Origin: Yersinia hibernica
Lineage (GTDB): Bacteria > Pseudomonadota > Gammaproteobacteria > Enterobacterales > Enterobacteriaceae
Direction: 5' to 3'
DNA: 64,000 nt
Assembly (NCBI RefSeq): GCF_004124235.1
Contig: NZ_CP032487.1
Location: 3,782,001-3,846,000 of the forward strand
How positions within the stretch are numbered: position 1 is the stretch's first letter; each line of letters starts with the position of its first letter. The notes beneath the pieces were generated by a model. That model ran no database searches, had not been told where the DNA came from, and saw only the letters and a program-made list of their open reading frames with translations. Shown one piece after another: positions 51,679-61,250 of this stretch. The position numbers were made by a program, and so were the translations under genes.

Positions 51679-53382
51679 TTACTTACTGAGTGAGGCCGCG
51701 TGTTCCTGCGACCGGGTTACTGTTTCTGGCACCTGGCAGGCATCAGCCTGCGGTACCAGACTGATTTCGACCCGACGGTTGGCCGCACGGCCTTCCGCCG
51801 TATCGTTAGTCGCGACCGGGCGTGTCGCCCCGTAGCCTTGCACCGCAAAGCAGGTCGGCGAGACGTCGCTGGTTGACAGCATCCAATCGCGTAATGCTTC
51901 GGCGCGCTTAAGCGACAGAATTTGGTTGGCCGGTGCATCACCGGTAATGTCGGTATGCCCGGCGACCACAATCAACCAGCCCGGTTTGGCTCTGATATTC
52001 ATCAATGCATCAACCAGCATCTTGATGCTGCCGGGCTTGAGTTGAAATTTGCCCACATCAAACAGTGACAGGCTATCAAGGCGGACTGTAGTGGGTGTTT
52101 CTTTACCTATCGCAGCCGGTGGTGGCACATAAGTTTTCACTGCGGCCAGTAAAGGCAGTCGCAGACGCCATCCTTGATACAAACCCAGTCCCAGACGCAG
52201 TGGCTCACCATTGCGGAACCCGTTATCAAGTTCCGCCGCATCCGCCCGTAATACCGCAACGGCCTGCGCTTTAGGGGCGTGATCGGTCATGGCAACACTG
52301 TAGTAATGGCGGATATCAAAGGTCACCCGCTGCAACAGTTGCCGGTTTTGCCAGGCACTGCTGCACAAAGCCACCATCACCGCCAGCGTCAGTAAGGTGA
52401 CACCATGGCGCAGCACCCGACGACGTGACGACACGCCACTGCCAAGGGGAAGCGCTGAAAAGACAAAATCCGGCAAAGGTAATCCGCCATGTGCGGCCGC
52501 TGGCGGTGGATGCCAACCGGACACCTGTGTCAGCGAGGTATGGGCGGTTAGCCAATGTTGCCAGAGGGAGCTTTGCTCTATATCTGGCAGACCAGCAACC
52601 TGCTGCTGAATAATCTGCTGCACAGCGACCGGCGCCACATCCTCATTGCGCACTTGCAACACTGAAAACACCTGCATCTTCAACCAGCCATGATGGCTGC
52701 TGAACAACACCGCCTGTTTCAGTCGTTCCGCCTGTACTACACTGCTTTGTGCGCGTTGCCAGTCGGCCAGAGATCCCGGCGTCGAGACGGTTGACCAGAG
52801 CGTCAGCGGCGGTGTCTGCTGCTGTGACAGCCAAACCACATCACTGGCAACCGAAGTGGCCACCGTGCTGCTCACCAGTAAGGGAATGTGATGGCGGCTA
52901 TCGCTACGCAGTTGCATCAGTTGCCAGCGCAGCTCTTGCAGATCGGTGGCCAGCAGGCGCTCATCGCTGCGTTGCTGCGGGTTCACCACCACCATCACCG
53001 CCAACTGAGCGGCCCATTCAGGCCGCTGCCACAGAAGCTGTCGGGTAAACAGTTGTAGGCTGTTTATCTCATCCACTCGCAGCCAGCAGCCTTGTGCCGT
53101 CTGCAGCATCCTCTCGGTGCCAAATAATGATGCCAGACCATCACCACAGACCAGCACCACCGGTAAACGGTGGTTTTCAGGGGGTAGCCCGGAGAACGGG
53201 GGTTTAGAGAGTGCCCTGTTCGGTTGACGTCTAGCCCGCCCTATCCCCACCAGACAAATAAGGGCAACCGGCAACAACATAAGCCAGCCGACTAACGGGG
53301 AGAAAGGCAAGAACGCCAGACACAATATGCCCGCCAGAAGACCCGCCCATAGCCATAACCCATATCGCCACAGCGGACTCAT
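51679..53382 (-). CDS. OmpA-domain inner-membrane protein of the T6SS (TagL-like)
   Basis: 567 residues. Two N-terminal hydrophobic segments (about 8-45), a cytoplasmic domain, a further segment at about 330-348 (LLTLAVMVALCSSAWQ), then a periplasmic OmpA-like domain at 440-545 (SLFDVGKFQLKPGS, VAGHTDITGD, NQILSLKRAEALRDWML, GRAANRRVEISL). This domain binds peptidoglycan and anchors the membrane complex. Here it is a separate protein and not fused to TssL. The start overlaps the tssL stop (TGATG); a GTG one codon upstream is possible. Confidence 0.85.
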   Translation of the reverse strand: MSPLWRYGLWLWAGLLAGILCLAFLPFSPLVGWLMLLPVALICLVGIGRARRQPNRALSKPPFSGLPPENHRLPVVLVCGDGLASLFGTERMLQTAQGCWLRVDEINSLQLFTRQLLWQRPEWAAQLAVMVVVNPQQRSDERLLATDLQELRWQLMQLRSDSRHHIPLLVSSTVATSVASDVVWLSQQQTPPLTLWSTVSTPGSLADWQRAQSSVVQAERLKQAVLFSSHHGWLKMQVFSVLQVRNEDVAPVAVQQIIQQQVAGLPDIEQSSLWQHWLTAHTSLTQVSGWHPPPAAAHGGLPLPDFVFSALPLGSGVSSRRRVLRHGVTLLTLAVMVALCSSAWQNRQLLQRVTFDIRHYYSVAMTDHAPKAQAVAVLRADAAELDNGFRNGEPLRLGLGLYQGWRLRLPLLAAVKTYVPPPAAIGKETPTTVRLDSLSLFDVGKFQLKPGSIKMLVDALMNIRAKPGWLIVVAGHTDITGDAPANQILSLKRAEALRDWMLSTSDVSPTCFAVQGYGATRPVATNDTAEGRAANRRVEISLVPQADACQVPETVTRSQEHAASLSK

Positions 53383-54068
53383 CACATTGGCCCCGGTAAC
53401 AGTGTCGGTAACAAACCAGATAGCCAGTGGTCAAGACCCCACCACAGCAGCGCGACCATCAGCGCAGCCAACCCCAGTCGCACTGGCCAGTAACGCAGCC
53501 AGACCCCAAGACGGTTACGGGATGAGGCAGTTGCCAAGATCCCACGTGATGGTGAAAAGCTGAACGCCGGTACCCGTGCGGTCAGTTGGCTGACCAGTTG
53601 TTCCCGTTCAGGTACCGCAATAGAGCGATATCCCCCGAGGAACCCCAACATCAACACCCGGTGAAAACAGGTCAGTACTGCACTATCTGGTGCGGGCTCA
53701 CGCAACACGGTGCGCATCTGCTCATAAAGCTGGTTACCGGCATCTAGAGTGTTGAAAAAATGCGCCTGCAAGGGCGAGTGACACCACACAAAGTAGGCAT
53801 CATCCTGTACACCGCGGCCTTTCACAGTTTCATCCAGCAGAGCACATTGTGCGTACCTGATGTGCTGGCAACTTTGTTCGCTGTGGCCGGCGTCTTTCAG
53901 CGCCTGATGGACACGTTCAATGTCTGCAACACAGCGTTGCCAAAATGCCTGCCCTTCACCTTCGGAGCAGGCCATTCCCTGACGCAGGCTGATCACCTGC
54001 AGCCAGGTATCCTGTAGTAATGCATCAATATTCCCCGTAGGGGAGTGTTCAGTTATTTGATGGTTCAT
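53382..54068 (-). CDS. tssL: TssL/DotU, T6SS inner-membrane protein
   Basis: 228 residues: DotU domain with AQCALLDETVKGRGVQDDAY, FFNTLDAGNQLYEQM and HRVLMLGFLGGYRSI, and one C-terminal transmembrane helix (about 196-218, LGLAALMVALLWWGLDHWLS). Joins TssM and TssJ. No fused peptidoglycan-binding domain; the neighbour at 51679 supplies it. ATGA overlap with tssK. Confidence 0.94.
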   Translation of the reverse strand: MNHQITEHSPTGNIDALLQDTWLQVISLRQGMACSEGEGQAFWQRCVADIERVHQALKDAGHSEQSCQHIRYAQCALLDETVKGRGVQDDAYFVWCHSPLQAHFFNTLDAGNQLYEQMRTVLREPAPDSAVLTCFHRVLMLGFLGGYRSIAVPEREQLVSQLTARVPAFSFSPSRGILATASSRNRLGVWLRYWPVRLGLAALMVALLWWGLDHWLSGLLPTLLPGPM

Positions 54069-55417
54069 GCGCGCAACACCGCAAACAATTCCAGTTGGAT
54101 CTCACCCAGCGTACCAGGCACATAGAACACACAAGCCCCTGCCTCCATCATCTGCTTCGCAGCAGGGTGGCTGAGATCAAGGGAGAAATACTGATTTTCC
54201 AGGCGCAAGGGGATGGCGGCAGGGACATGGCTCAGGGGACGCAGCGGGATCCCGCTCAGTGCAACATTCACCACATTACCGACATCATCCGGCGCGCCGG
54301 CTTTACACAACTGCGGGAACTGGGTTTGTAACTGCGCTGAAGACAGAGTGGAACGTACCGACAGATAGAAATCGGCCCCCTCACGCAAGCGAGGATCACG
54401 CAGGGTCGCTCGCCACTGATTGATACGCGGTTCATGCTCCAGCTCAATCGCCACCACCCGTGAAGGGAGGCTGGCTTCCAGCAGAATATTCAGCAAAGCA
54501 AATAAGGGAGGAAAGACGCGGGTCAGGTGTTCATGCTGATAGGCTGGGATCGCTGTCACCTCGTGTTCAAGGGAAAACGTCAGCAAACTGCCCGCCAGTC
54601 TTGCCAGTTCCTGATACAGCCGTTCTGGGTGGATCTGTGGATAACGCTGAAAATTCCCCAGCACCGGCTCAGCGCTGTTAAGGGCGTTGAGCAGCCAGAA
54701 CAGCGACACATCCGCGACAGCAAAATCAGCCATTCGTGCATTGCTTTCCCGGCGCATGCCCATCAGACGCTGTAAACGCGCCCGAAGCTGCACCATCAGT
54801 AATTCCAGCTGTTCGCCACACCAGGCACTGGCCTGCAAGCTCAGCATAGGCGGGATAAAACGTGGATCCAGTGTCCAGCGACCTTGCGCATCCCGCAGCA
54901 AACGCGCCACCGGACAGACCTGATAATCGCCGTTTTCCTGACTGTCCAACCGCAGGGTCAGTTGGTGGTACATCACCGCGACCTGCTTTTTATCATCCCC
55001 ATACTGATTTTGTACATCGCGCCAAGCCTGACGATGACGCACGGGCCGTTCGCCCCGCTCATCGGGTTGCAGGCAGTTACCCCCGTTGGCATACAGTTGT
55101 GGCATCGCCAGCATAACCGTGGCTTCGGTGGCCTCCGGCGGCAGATTCGCGGCCAGTGTCAGTGTCGGGGGCAACACATCAGCACAATCAGTGTCCACCA
55201 GGACACCGTCCTGAAAACGAAGGTGCAAACGTTCTGCTTTCAGGCGGCCTTGAGCCAATGCATCTAATGCAAAAGTGGCCTGAAGGACTCCCCAGGGATG
55301 CATGACGCCCATTTGTGCGATGCATTCATTGGTCCAGGCCTCCCAAGAAGCCTGTTGTTGAAATTGCTGCGGGGAAATCAGAACTCCGCGAGTCCACAGA
55401 GGACGTTCAATCTTCAT
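54065..55417 (-). CDS. tssK: TssK, T6SS baseplate-membrane connector
   Basis: 450 residues, TssK/ImpJ family. The start MKIERPLWTRGVLISPQQFQ is characteristic, with LLRDAQGRWTLDPRFIPPML and the C-terminal NQYFSLDLSHPAAKQMMEAG and VFYVPGTLGEIQLELFAVLR. TssK trimers link the baseplate to TssL/TssM. Start at ATG 55417 after AAGGAAG; the in-frame ATG at 55441 was rejected because relatives begin at MKIERP. Confidence 0.94.
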   Translation of the reverse strand: MKIERPLWTRGVLISPQQFQQQASWEAWTNECIAQMGVMHPWGVLQATFALDALAQGRLKAERLHLRFQDGVLVDTDCADVLPPTLTLAANLPPEATEATVMLAMPQLYANGGNCLQPDERGERPVRHRQAWRDVQNQYGDDKKQVAVMYHQLTLRLDSQENGDYQVCPVARLLRDAQGRWTLDPRFIPPMLSLQASAWCGEQLELLMVQLRARLQRLMGMRRESNARMADFAVADVSLFWLLNALNSAEPVLGNFQRYPQIHPERLYQELARLAGSLLTFSLEHEVTAIPAYQHEHLTRVFPPLFALLNILLEASLPSRVVAIELEHEPRINQWRATLRDPRLREGADFYLSVRSTLSSAQLQTQFPQLCKAGAPDDVGNVVNVALSGIPLRPLSHVPAAIPLRLENQYFSLDLSHPAAKQMMEAGACVFYVPGTLGEIQLELFAVLRA

Positions 55418-55470
55418 GGGTACTTCCTTGCGTACAATCATGCCCGATGAATTTCAAATTACGGCAAGGG

Positions 55471-55501
55471 CATTCACCCCCGTCATTGACTGGGGTGAAT
55501 G
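55471..55501 (-). promoter_or_regulatory. Hairpin between tssC and tssK
   Basis: Perfect 10-bp stem cattcacccc / ggggtgaatg with an 11-base loop, in the 124-base gap between the two genes. No T run. Probably an RNA-processing or partial-attenuation element separating the sheath genes from the rest. Confidence 0.6.
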
Positions 55502-55541
55502 GGCATAGCCAACAATGCTGCAGTTTGAAAAATGATGACAA

Positions 55542-57089
55542 TCAGGCTTTCGCCTTCGGCATCTGGGAAACCAATGACAGATTCACGTCCATACCTTCAA
55601 CCTGGAAGTGCGGCACCGCATACAGCTTGACGCGGAAGAAGCCAGGGTTGTCTTCGATATCTTCCACCGTGACTTTTGCATCACGCAGTGGATGGGAAGC
55701 CTGCAAATCATCACCCGGATCAGTCATTTCCGTCACCAACCCACGGATCCAGTTATTCAGTTCCAGCTCCAACAGACGGCGGTCTTTGGTGGTGCCGATG
55801 TTCTCACGCTGAATCAACTTCAGGTAATGGGCAATGCGTGACAGCAAGAAGATGTAGGGCAAGCGGGCATTAATACGGCTGTTGGCGGTCGCATCAGCCG
55901 TATCATACAACGCCGGCTTCTGGGCAGAGTTGGCCGAGAAGAAGCACGAGTAATCACGGTTTTTGTAGTACGACAGCGGGATAAAGCCCAGATTGGCAAA
56001 CTCAAATTCGCGCGTTTCCGGGATCATCACTTCTGACGGGATTTTGACCTGATTACCGGTACCCAAATCGTACAGGTGAATAGGCAGGTTGGTCACCGCG
56101 CCACCGGCCTGCGGGCCACGGATCTGCACACACCAGCCGTTTTTGATGAAGCTTTTCACCATATTGGCGGCAAAGGCAAACGAGGCGTTGGTCCACAGAT
56201 AACGGTCATGGTCCGGCCCTTTCACCTGCTCTACGTAGTTAAAGCTGCGTACCGGCACCGTGTCCGGGCCGTAAGGCAAGCGCCCCAGCACGCGCGGCAT
56301 GGTCAGGCCGATATAGCGGGAATCATCTGAGTCGCGGAAGGCTTTCCACTTGATGTATTCGGCACGGTCAAAGTAGTTACCGATATCTTTGATGGCGGCC
56401 ACTTCTTCCATGTTCTCTTTACCAAAGAACTCTGGACCCACTGAGCCAATAAACGGCATATGGGCTGCTGCCGCGACCTTGGAGATATTGCGCAATAACG
56501 CGATATCTTGCGGGCTACGGTCAAACTCGTAGTTGGAGATAGCGGCGGCAATCGGCTCGCCACCGGGGGTGTCGTATTCCTGAATGTAAGTCTGGGTGTA
56601 GAGACCGCTTTGCACGATTTCAGGGGCGTCTTCAAAATCCTGCACCAGATGATCTTTACTGATATCCAGTAGTTCAATGCGTACGTTTTGACGGAAATCG
56701 GTTTGATCGATAAGGGATTTCACGCCATGCCAGGTCGACTCCACCCGTTGGAAATCAGGGTGATGCATCACCGCATCCAACTGGCGACTGATTTGGTCAT
56801 CCAGTGCCGCAATGTGGCCATCCAGCAAGGTTTTATCCAGCTTTTCCACTTTTTTGGACGATTGCTTCAGCAAATCTAAAAAGACACTGACGGCGGCAGT
56901 AACACGCTCATCAGTGGTGGCATCGGCCATGGTATCGTTGTTCTGGAAAGCATCCAGCCCCGTCAATGAGGAGACCGGGCTCAGGTTGATTTTTTCAAAT
57001 AAAGCGGCATAAACCCCCTGGGCTACGGGACGGTTTTTCTCTAATACGGTCGTCGCAGTACCCTGCGCAGCATTTTCCTGTACAGACAT
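55542..57089 (-). CDS. tssC: TssC/VipB, large sheath protein
   Basis: 515 residues, TssC/ImpD family. Family blocks: HPDFQRVESTWHGVKSLIDQ, QEYDTPGGEPIAAAISNYEF, MPFIGSVGPEFFGKENMEEV and the C-terminal PGFFRVKLYAVPHFQVEGMD. Forms the contractile sheath with TssB. Start at ATG 57089 (MSVQENAAQG), eight bases after AGGA; earlier in-frame ATGs do not fit the family. Confidence 0.96.
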   Translation of the reverse strand: MSVQENAAQGTATTVLEKNRPVAQGVYAALFEKINLSPVSSLTGLDAFQNNDTMADATTDERVTAAVSVFLDLLKQSSKKVEKLDKTLLDGHIAALDDQISRQLDAVMHHPDFQRVESTWHGVKSLIDQTDFRQNVRIELLDISKDHLVQDFEDAPEIVQSGLYTQTYIQEYDTPGGEPIAAAISNYEFDRSPQDIALLRNISKVAAAAHMPFIGSVGPEFFGKENMEEVAAIKDIGNYFDRAEYIKWKAFRDSDDSRYIGLTMPRVLGRLPYGPDTVPVRSFNYVEQVKGPDHDRYLWTNASFAFAANMVKSFIKNGWCVQIRGPQAGGAVTNLPIHLYDLGTGNQVKIPSEVMIPETREFEFANLGFIPLSYYKNRDYSCFFSANSAQKPALYDTADATANSRINARLPYIFLLSRIAHYLKLIQRENIGTTKDRRLLELELNNWIRGLVTEMTDPGDDLQASHPLRDAKVTVEDIEDNPGFFRVKLYAVPHFQVEGMDVNLSLVSQMPKAKA

Positions 57090-57133
57090 CAGCATATTCC
57101 TTTTCTTCTTTCTACAAGCAGCCAATCCGGCGA

Positions 57134-57634
57134 TTAACAGTCTTTGGGGGCCAATGCCGCCAGTTCAGCACGCAGCTCATCGCTCAATGCTTCGTCTTTG
57201 AGGATATTTTCCAGTTCACGGCGGAAGGTGGCGTTGTCCAGCAAATTGGACTTGAGATCACGCAGCAGATTGCGCATTGCCAGCAAGGCACGCAGTTGTG
57301 GGATTTGACGGGCGACGCTTTCCGGTTCGAAATCTTTCATCTCGCGGAAAGTCAGGGCAACGGCGGTATCAGTGTTATCGCCTGCTAGCGTGTCAGGCAC
57401 CGCCAGTTTCAGGCTCGGTTGGAATTCAGCCAAAACACTGTTGAAATTGTTTTTATTGATGTTAAGCTTTTCACGTTCGGACAGTGGGCGTTGTTCCTGA
57501 CCGTTGCTGTAATCACCCATCACCAACAACTTCAAAGGCAGCTCCATTTTCTTTTGAGCGCCGCCTGTATGCAGGTCTAATTTAATATTAATGCGTGCTT
57601 TAGGTATCTCATTTTGGAAGCTTGAAGAGGACAT
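57134..57634 (-). CDS. tssB: TssB/VipA, small sheath protein
   Basis: 166 residues with SFQNEIPKARINIKLDLHTG, LPLKLLVMGDYSNGQEQRPL and LTFREMKDFEPESVARQIPQ, the standard TssB signature. First gene of the T6SS operon; AAGGA ribosome site. The long region upstream (57635-58832) must contain the main promoter of the cluster. Confidence 0.96.
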   Translation of the reverse strand: MSSSSFQNEIPKARINIKLDLHTGGAQKKMELPLKLLVMGDYSNGQEQRPLSEREKLNINKNNFNSVLAEFQPSLKLAVPDTLAGDNTDTAVALTFREMKDFEPESVARQIPQLRALLAMRNLLRDLKSNLLDNATFRRELENILKDEALSDELRAELAALAPKDC

Positions 57635-58832
57635 CGACTTTCCTTATTAAGGGAAGGAAACTTAAAAAGCCACCACTGAGAAAATGAATAGAAATAATCT
57701 ACATTATCCGGCACAGCATTCACTGCCCACTGATTAACTCGGTGTGCATTAAAGTAAAAAAACACTTTAGTAGATATCCCTATCCATTCATCGGATGGCA
57801 TGAAACAGTATCAGACAGGTATTTTTCACACGCATTAGCATATCAATTAAATACCAGTGCGCGCAGTGTAGAAACATTAGCCATCTAACACCAACGAGTT
57901 AAATGTAACAAAAAGTAAATTTTAAATATTCATAAAAAACAGATCATCACCATGATGTGTAAGACATTTCTCACAACAGCAAGGTAAACCTCTACGAACA
58001 AAGAGATTAATAAACATCATAAAAATTAAACTGGGCGTTTATGAGAATCATTGTAGGAATATGCCTATAGATATTTTTTCCAGAAATGTGATGTGTATTC
58101 GGAGGATTTTAGAACCCGATAGGTTCACAAGAGGCTTATCTATTATTGCCGTGAATCAATTAACCTCTAATAACGTAAAAATGACTTATCGATGGGCAAC
58201 GTCATTGTGAATTACAATGAGTCTACAAAAAGATATGAGTGGCAAACTTATGCAAATGAGCCCCCATTAACGTTGAGAAATACATTCGCCAACATGTAAT
58301 GAGTACAAGCATAATATCCTGTTTGAGTATAGCCCCGTCTGCGCAGGACTCACCTTTCCCCGTGTTAGCACCCGTAAGAATACGGTCAGAAAATGAGTCT
58401 ATGAAATCGATTATGCAGATCAATCAGTCGATATTGATCAGTTAATCTGATCAACTCAATATCGTTGTCATTCGTCATAGACAAGATAAGTGATTTTTTT
58501 ATGCGTGATGGCTTCATCCCCTTCCAAAAAGCCAATCTGCAGATTTTAACGGTTACATTTGAAAGCATAAAATGGTGTGGACAAGTCATCGGCTCCCATA
58601 TCGCGATAGATAATGGAACGCAATTATCATCAACCGATTATCCCGCGTTTTTATACTCCGTAATAGGTCTATAAGGATTTTACAGTCCAACTGAAATTCC
58701 AAAAATCGTCGAAAATTAATGAGATACACTTGATAGTGAGATACAGGCGATTTTTCGTAAAAAGATCGATAAAAGACGGGGCTCGTTCGAAACACCTACC
58801 CCGATAAAACATAAGTTGTCTGGTGTCGAAAA
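57635..58832. other. Long AT-rich regulatory region upstream of the T6SS operon
   Basis: About 1.2 kb, AT-rich, between tssB and the plus-strand cassette. No certain gene. A plus-strand frame at 58501-58674 encodes 57 residues (MRDGFIPFQKANLQILTVTF onward) that look protein-like but lack a ribosome site; it may be a fragment. A T6SS promoter, possibly silenced by H-NS-like proteins, is expected here; I could not pick a -10/-35 or sigma54 site with confidence. Confidence 0.5.
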
Positions 58833-58991
58833 ATGCTACAAAATGAAACTGCGCTCAAATGGCTTCAGACTCGCCTTTACCAGGCCATCGATACATCTGA
58901 AGGTCAATATGATGTCATTACCACAGTTATCACCCTATATCGCCGAGAAGACACCGACTATGCGCTTAAGACAAAACAGTCTAAAGAGTAG
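58833..58991 (+). CDS. Small hypothetical protein, first gene of plus-strand cassette
   Basis: 52 residues from the ATG at 58833: LQNETALKWLQTRLYQAIDT, ending YRREDTDYALKTKQSKE. Amphipathic and acidic, no membrane segment; composition and codon pattern look protein-like. No strong ribosome site. Its stop lies five bases before the GTG of the next gene, so they are probably one transcript. No family recognised. Confidence 0.45.
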   Translation: MLQNETALKWLQTRLYQAIDTSEGQYDVITTVITLYRREDTDYALKTKQSKE

Positions 58992-59020
58992 AAACTGTGA
59001 ATCAAAAGAGGGCTGTTGCT

Positions 59021-59314
59021 ATGAGCATTGAAAATGGCTTTGATCCGAAAGACCTGGAAGATATCTGCTCCAGGAAGCGAATCAAATTTAAAATGAAGAA
59101 AGCCGATTATAAAGAGCTAGGGTGTAATCTGCTTTTAGGGTCTGTAGATGTTTCTATTGGTTGCTTAGGTGCGGCAGCAATTGTTGCTGGCACTGTTGCT
59201 GACTTAAAAAACTCGTCAAAACATGCAAACCAAAACCACGAACTAAAAGATGGATTTCGTGATGGCCATAGTGGTGATGGTTATTATTTTGGTGACATAA
59301 AAAACGATGGCTAG
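59021..59314 (+). CDS. Small hypothetical membrane-associated protein
   Basis: 97 residues from ATG 59021 (MSIENGFDPKDLEDICS), preceded by GAGGG at about nine bases; a GTG at 58997 in frame is the alternative start. The centre is a hydrophobic stretch, about 40-62 (VDVSIGCLGAAAIVAGTVAD), and the C-terminus is Gly/Asp/His-rich (DGFRDGHSGDGYYFGD). No family recognised. It sits between the T6SS and the conjugation genes on the opposite strand to both. Confidence 0.6.
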   Translation: MSIENGFDPKDLEDICSRKRIKFKMKKADYKELGCNLLLGSVDVSIGCLGAAAIVAGTVADLKNSSKHANQNHELKDGFRDGHSGDGYYFGDIKNDG

Positions 59315-59339
59315 CTATTCCCATGATAAGAATAGCTAG
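59311..59339. terminator. Convergent terminator hairpin
   Basis: Perfect 10-bp stem ctagctattc / gaatagctag with a 9-base loop, overlapping the stop codon of the plus-strand gene and 18 bases from the stop of the TraG-like gene on the other strand. On the minus strand a T-rich stretch follows after a few bases. Confidence 0.65.
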
Positions 59340-59357
59340 TTCATGTCACTCGACTAG

Positions 59358-60887
59358 TTAATTCGCTCCTTTGGTTACGGCTTTAGTTACTGCATCTTTA
59401 ACCATGCCCCCACCTTGCTGCCCGGCATCTTGTGGCATGCTCCCACCTTTAGACATTGCCTGAGCTAACTCCCCAGCTTTAAAACCAATCCAGCCCAGCA
59501 TCCCGATCCAGAACATCGGAAATACGATATACATCATTCCTAGTACCAAATTCATGATCCAGCCATCAGCGGTTGAGCTCACAAATTCGGCAAAAGGTAC
59601 ACTGCTGTTCGAAATGCCCTGCGCTGACATGCTGTCATACAAGATGGTGATCATCCTGTCATCAAGCCAGCCCGCCAGTTCCCACCAGAACGTGATAAAC
59701 ATCAGCGCAAACAGCGCGAACGAAATAGTCACTACGGTTTTCGGCTCATAAGCACTGAACATCATCAGCACTGGGATAACGATAATAATCATCATCTCCA
59801 GCAGCGCCTGTATCATCGGCAATGCCTGCTTCAGCGCATCAAAACCCGGCAAGGCTTCCGTTTGCTTAATCCCTACACCAATAGTCGAAACAAGCCGGGT
59901 AACGTTACCGGCTAACCCCGAGGTCGTATCACTGCTACCCACGGCATAAGTTTCCCCGCTCCCGCCTGATAATCCCACATTACGCGGACTCACCAGCCAG
60001 CGCAGGGCCATTTCCTCCCATTCAGCAGAACTAAACTTTCGCTTTAGCGCATTTTTTGTTGAATCATCAATATTGGCCAGCGCGCGGGCCTTCAGGCCGT
60101 TAGTACCGTCAGACCACCACTGTTTGCAAGTGGGATAGCCTCCTTTGCCGACATCGGGATAGCCGCTGTCTCGCGCATTGTCATACGGCCACTGGCTGCG
60201 GGGGCTGGTCGAGGTGTAATAGTCATAGTACCCGCCAGTATTGAGAAAATAGCGGCTCCCAATCCATCCAACAGCGTTGATGGTGGCGTCACTGAGCTGA
60301 CTGTTGCTGTTTTTGAGCTTAAAGTACGACCGGGAATAGCACTGGTCGGCGAAGTCCTGCACTTCCTGCAGGACAATCGGATCCCGGATTTTGGTATTTT
60401 GTATGTCAAACCGCAATTGCCGGAGCTGGTCGCCACAGGGGATCGACGCAACCATTGCCTGCGTTATGCCTTTGGAGACCAGATGCAAAAGATACCACCA
60501 CACCGGCACCTCGGCCGTCTTCCCATCAAAATCGTTAACCAGCCCTTTATAACCGGAGTTCTGCGGCGTGGGTACGCTCACACCACACTGTTTCGCCCGC
60601 GACGTGTCAAATTTAATGGTGCTGATATCGACCGGCAACAGCGGAATACAACAGAACAACATCACACAAAATGACACGTACAGGGCGTGCTCCACCCGGG
60701 GCAGAGCCAGAACGCCTTTATTGCCCTCATCCGCGCCCTCCTCCCGCACCTTCAGCCAGATACCCAGGACTTTGAAAACCAGAGGCAGCGCGAACAACCC
60801 CGTACTGAGCAGAATGTTCCACAGCGCGTTGTTCAGTATCCAGCCGAACAACACCAGAAAATACTCCAGAAAACTGTTAGCCGTCAT
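59358..60887 (-). CDS. TraG N-terminal-domain conjugation protein (PFGI-1 class)
   Basis: 509-residue inner-membrane protein. Hydrophobic segments near 13-40, 70-87, 150-165, four in the region 355-420 and one around 460-485, with a long periplasmic loop rich in Tyr, Ser and Gly between them. This is the TraG_N family of mating-pair formation in SPI-7/PAPI-1 elements, thought to stabilise mating pairs and to take part in entry exclusion. AAGGGGG ribosome site. Ends the minus-strand transfer operon in this window. Confidence 0.85.
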   Translation of the reverse strand: MTANSFLEYFLVLFGWILNNALWNILLSTGLFALPLVFKVLGIWLKVREEGADEGNKGVLALPRVEHALYVSFCVMLFCCIPLLPVDISTIKFDTSRAKQCGVSVPTPQNSGYKGLVNDFDGKTAEVPVWWYLLHLVSKGITQAMVASIPCGDQLRQLRFDIQNTKIRDPIVLQEVQDFADQCYSRSYFKLKNSNSQLSDATINAVGWIGSRYFLNTGGYYDYYTSTSPRSQWPYDNARDSGYPDVGKGGYPTCKQWWSDGTNGLKARALANIDDSTKNALKRKFSSAEWEEMALRWLVSPRNVGLSGGSGETYAVGSSDTTSGLAGNVTRLVSTIGVGIKQTEALPGFDALKQALPMIQALLEMMIIIVIPVLMMFSAYEPKTVVTISFALFALMFITFWWELAGWLDDRMITILYDSMSAQGISNSSVPFAEFVSSTADGWIMNLVLGMMYIVFPMFWIGMLGWIGFKAGELAQAMSKGGSMPQDAGQQGGGMVKDAVTKAVTKGAN

Positions 60888-60896
60888 CGTGCCCCC

Positions 60897-61250
60897 TTAT
60901 GCCAGTACGGAACGCCAGGCAGCGAATTCGAGTACCAGAATAAAACCCGCCGCCGTCCATTCCAGACGACGGAGTGAACTTCCGGGTGATTTTTTCATGA
61001 CCTGCGAGCGCACTCCACAACACCATGCCCACCCCAGAACGGTATAAAGCGTCAGTCGCCAGACAAACAGCCCATAGCGGCTCGCACTCAGCCAGTCCCG
61101 AACTATATGCCCGTCCGGGTCGAGTTCAAACAGCACCGAGGCGAACAGAAATAGCCCTACAGTCAAGGCCACAATGACCAGAACAATCAGGGCTAAACGG
61201 CCCGCGCCACCTAAGCGGGGCTTTTGTGGGTGGGACGCTGGCATATTCAT
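60897..61250 (-). CDS. Small membrane protein of the conjugation operon
   Basis: 117 residues with three hydrophobic segments (about 18-42, 63-80 and 97-116). No named family that I can recall with certainty; a protein of this size occurs between the PFL_4711-type gene and TraG in related ICEs. The start overlaps the stop of the upstream gene (ATGA), and TraG starts 10 bases after its end, so it is part of the operon. Confidence 0.7.
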   Translation of the reverse strand: MNMPASHPQKPRLGGAGRLALIVLVIVALTVGLFLFASVLFELDPDGHIVRDWLSASRYGLFVWRLTLYTVLGWAWCCGVRSQVMKKSPGSSLRRLEWTAAGFILVLEFAAWRSVLA

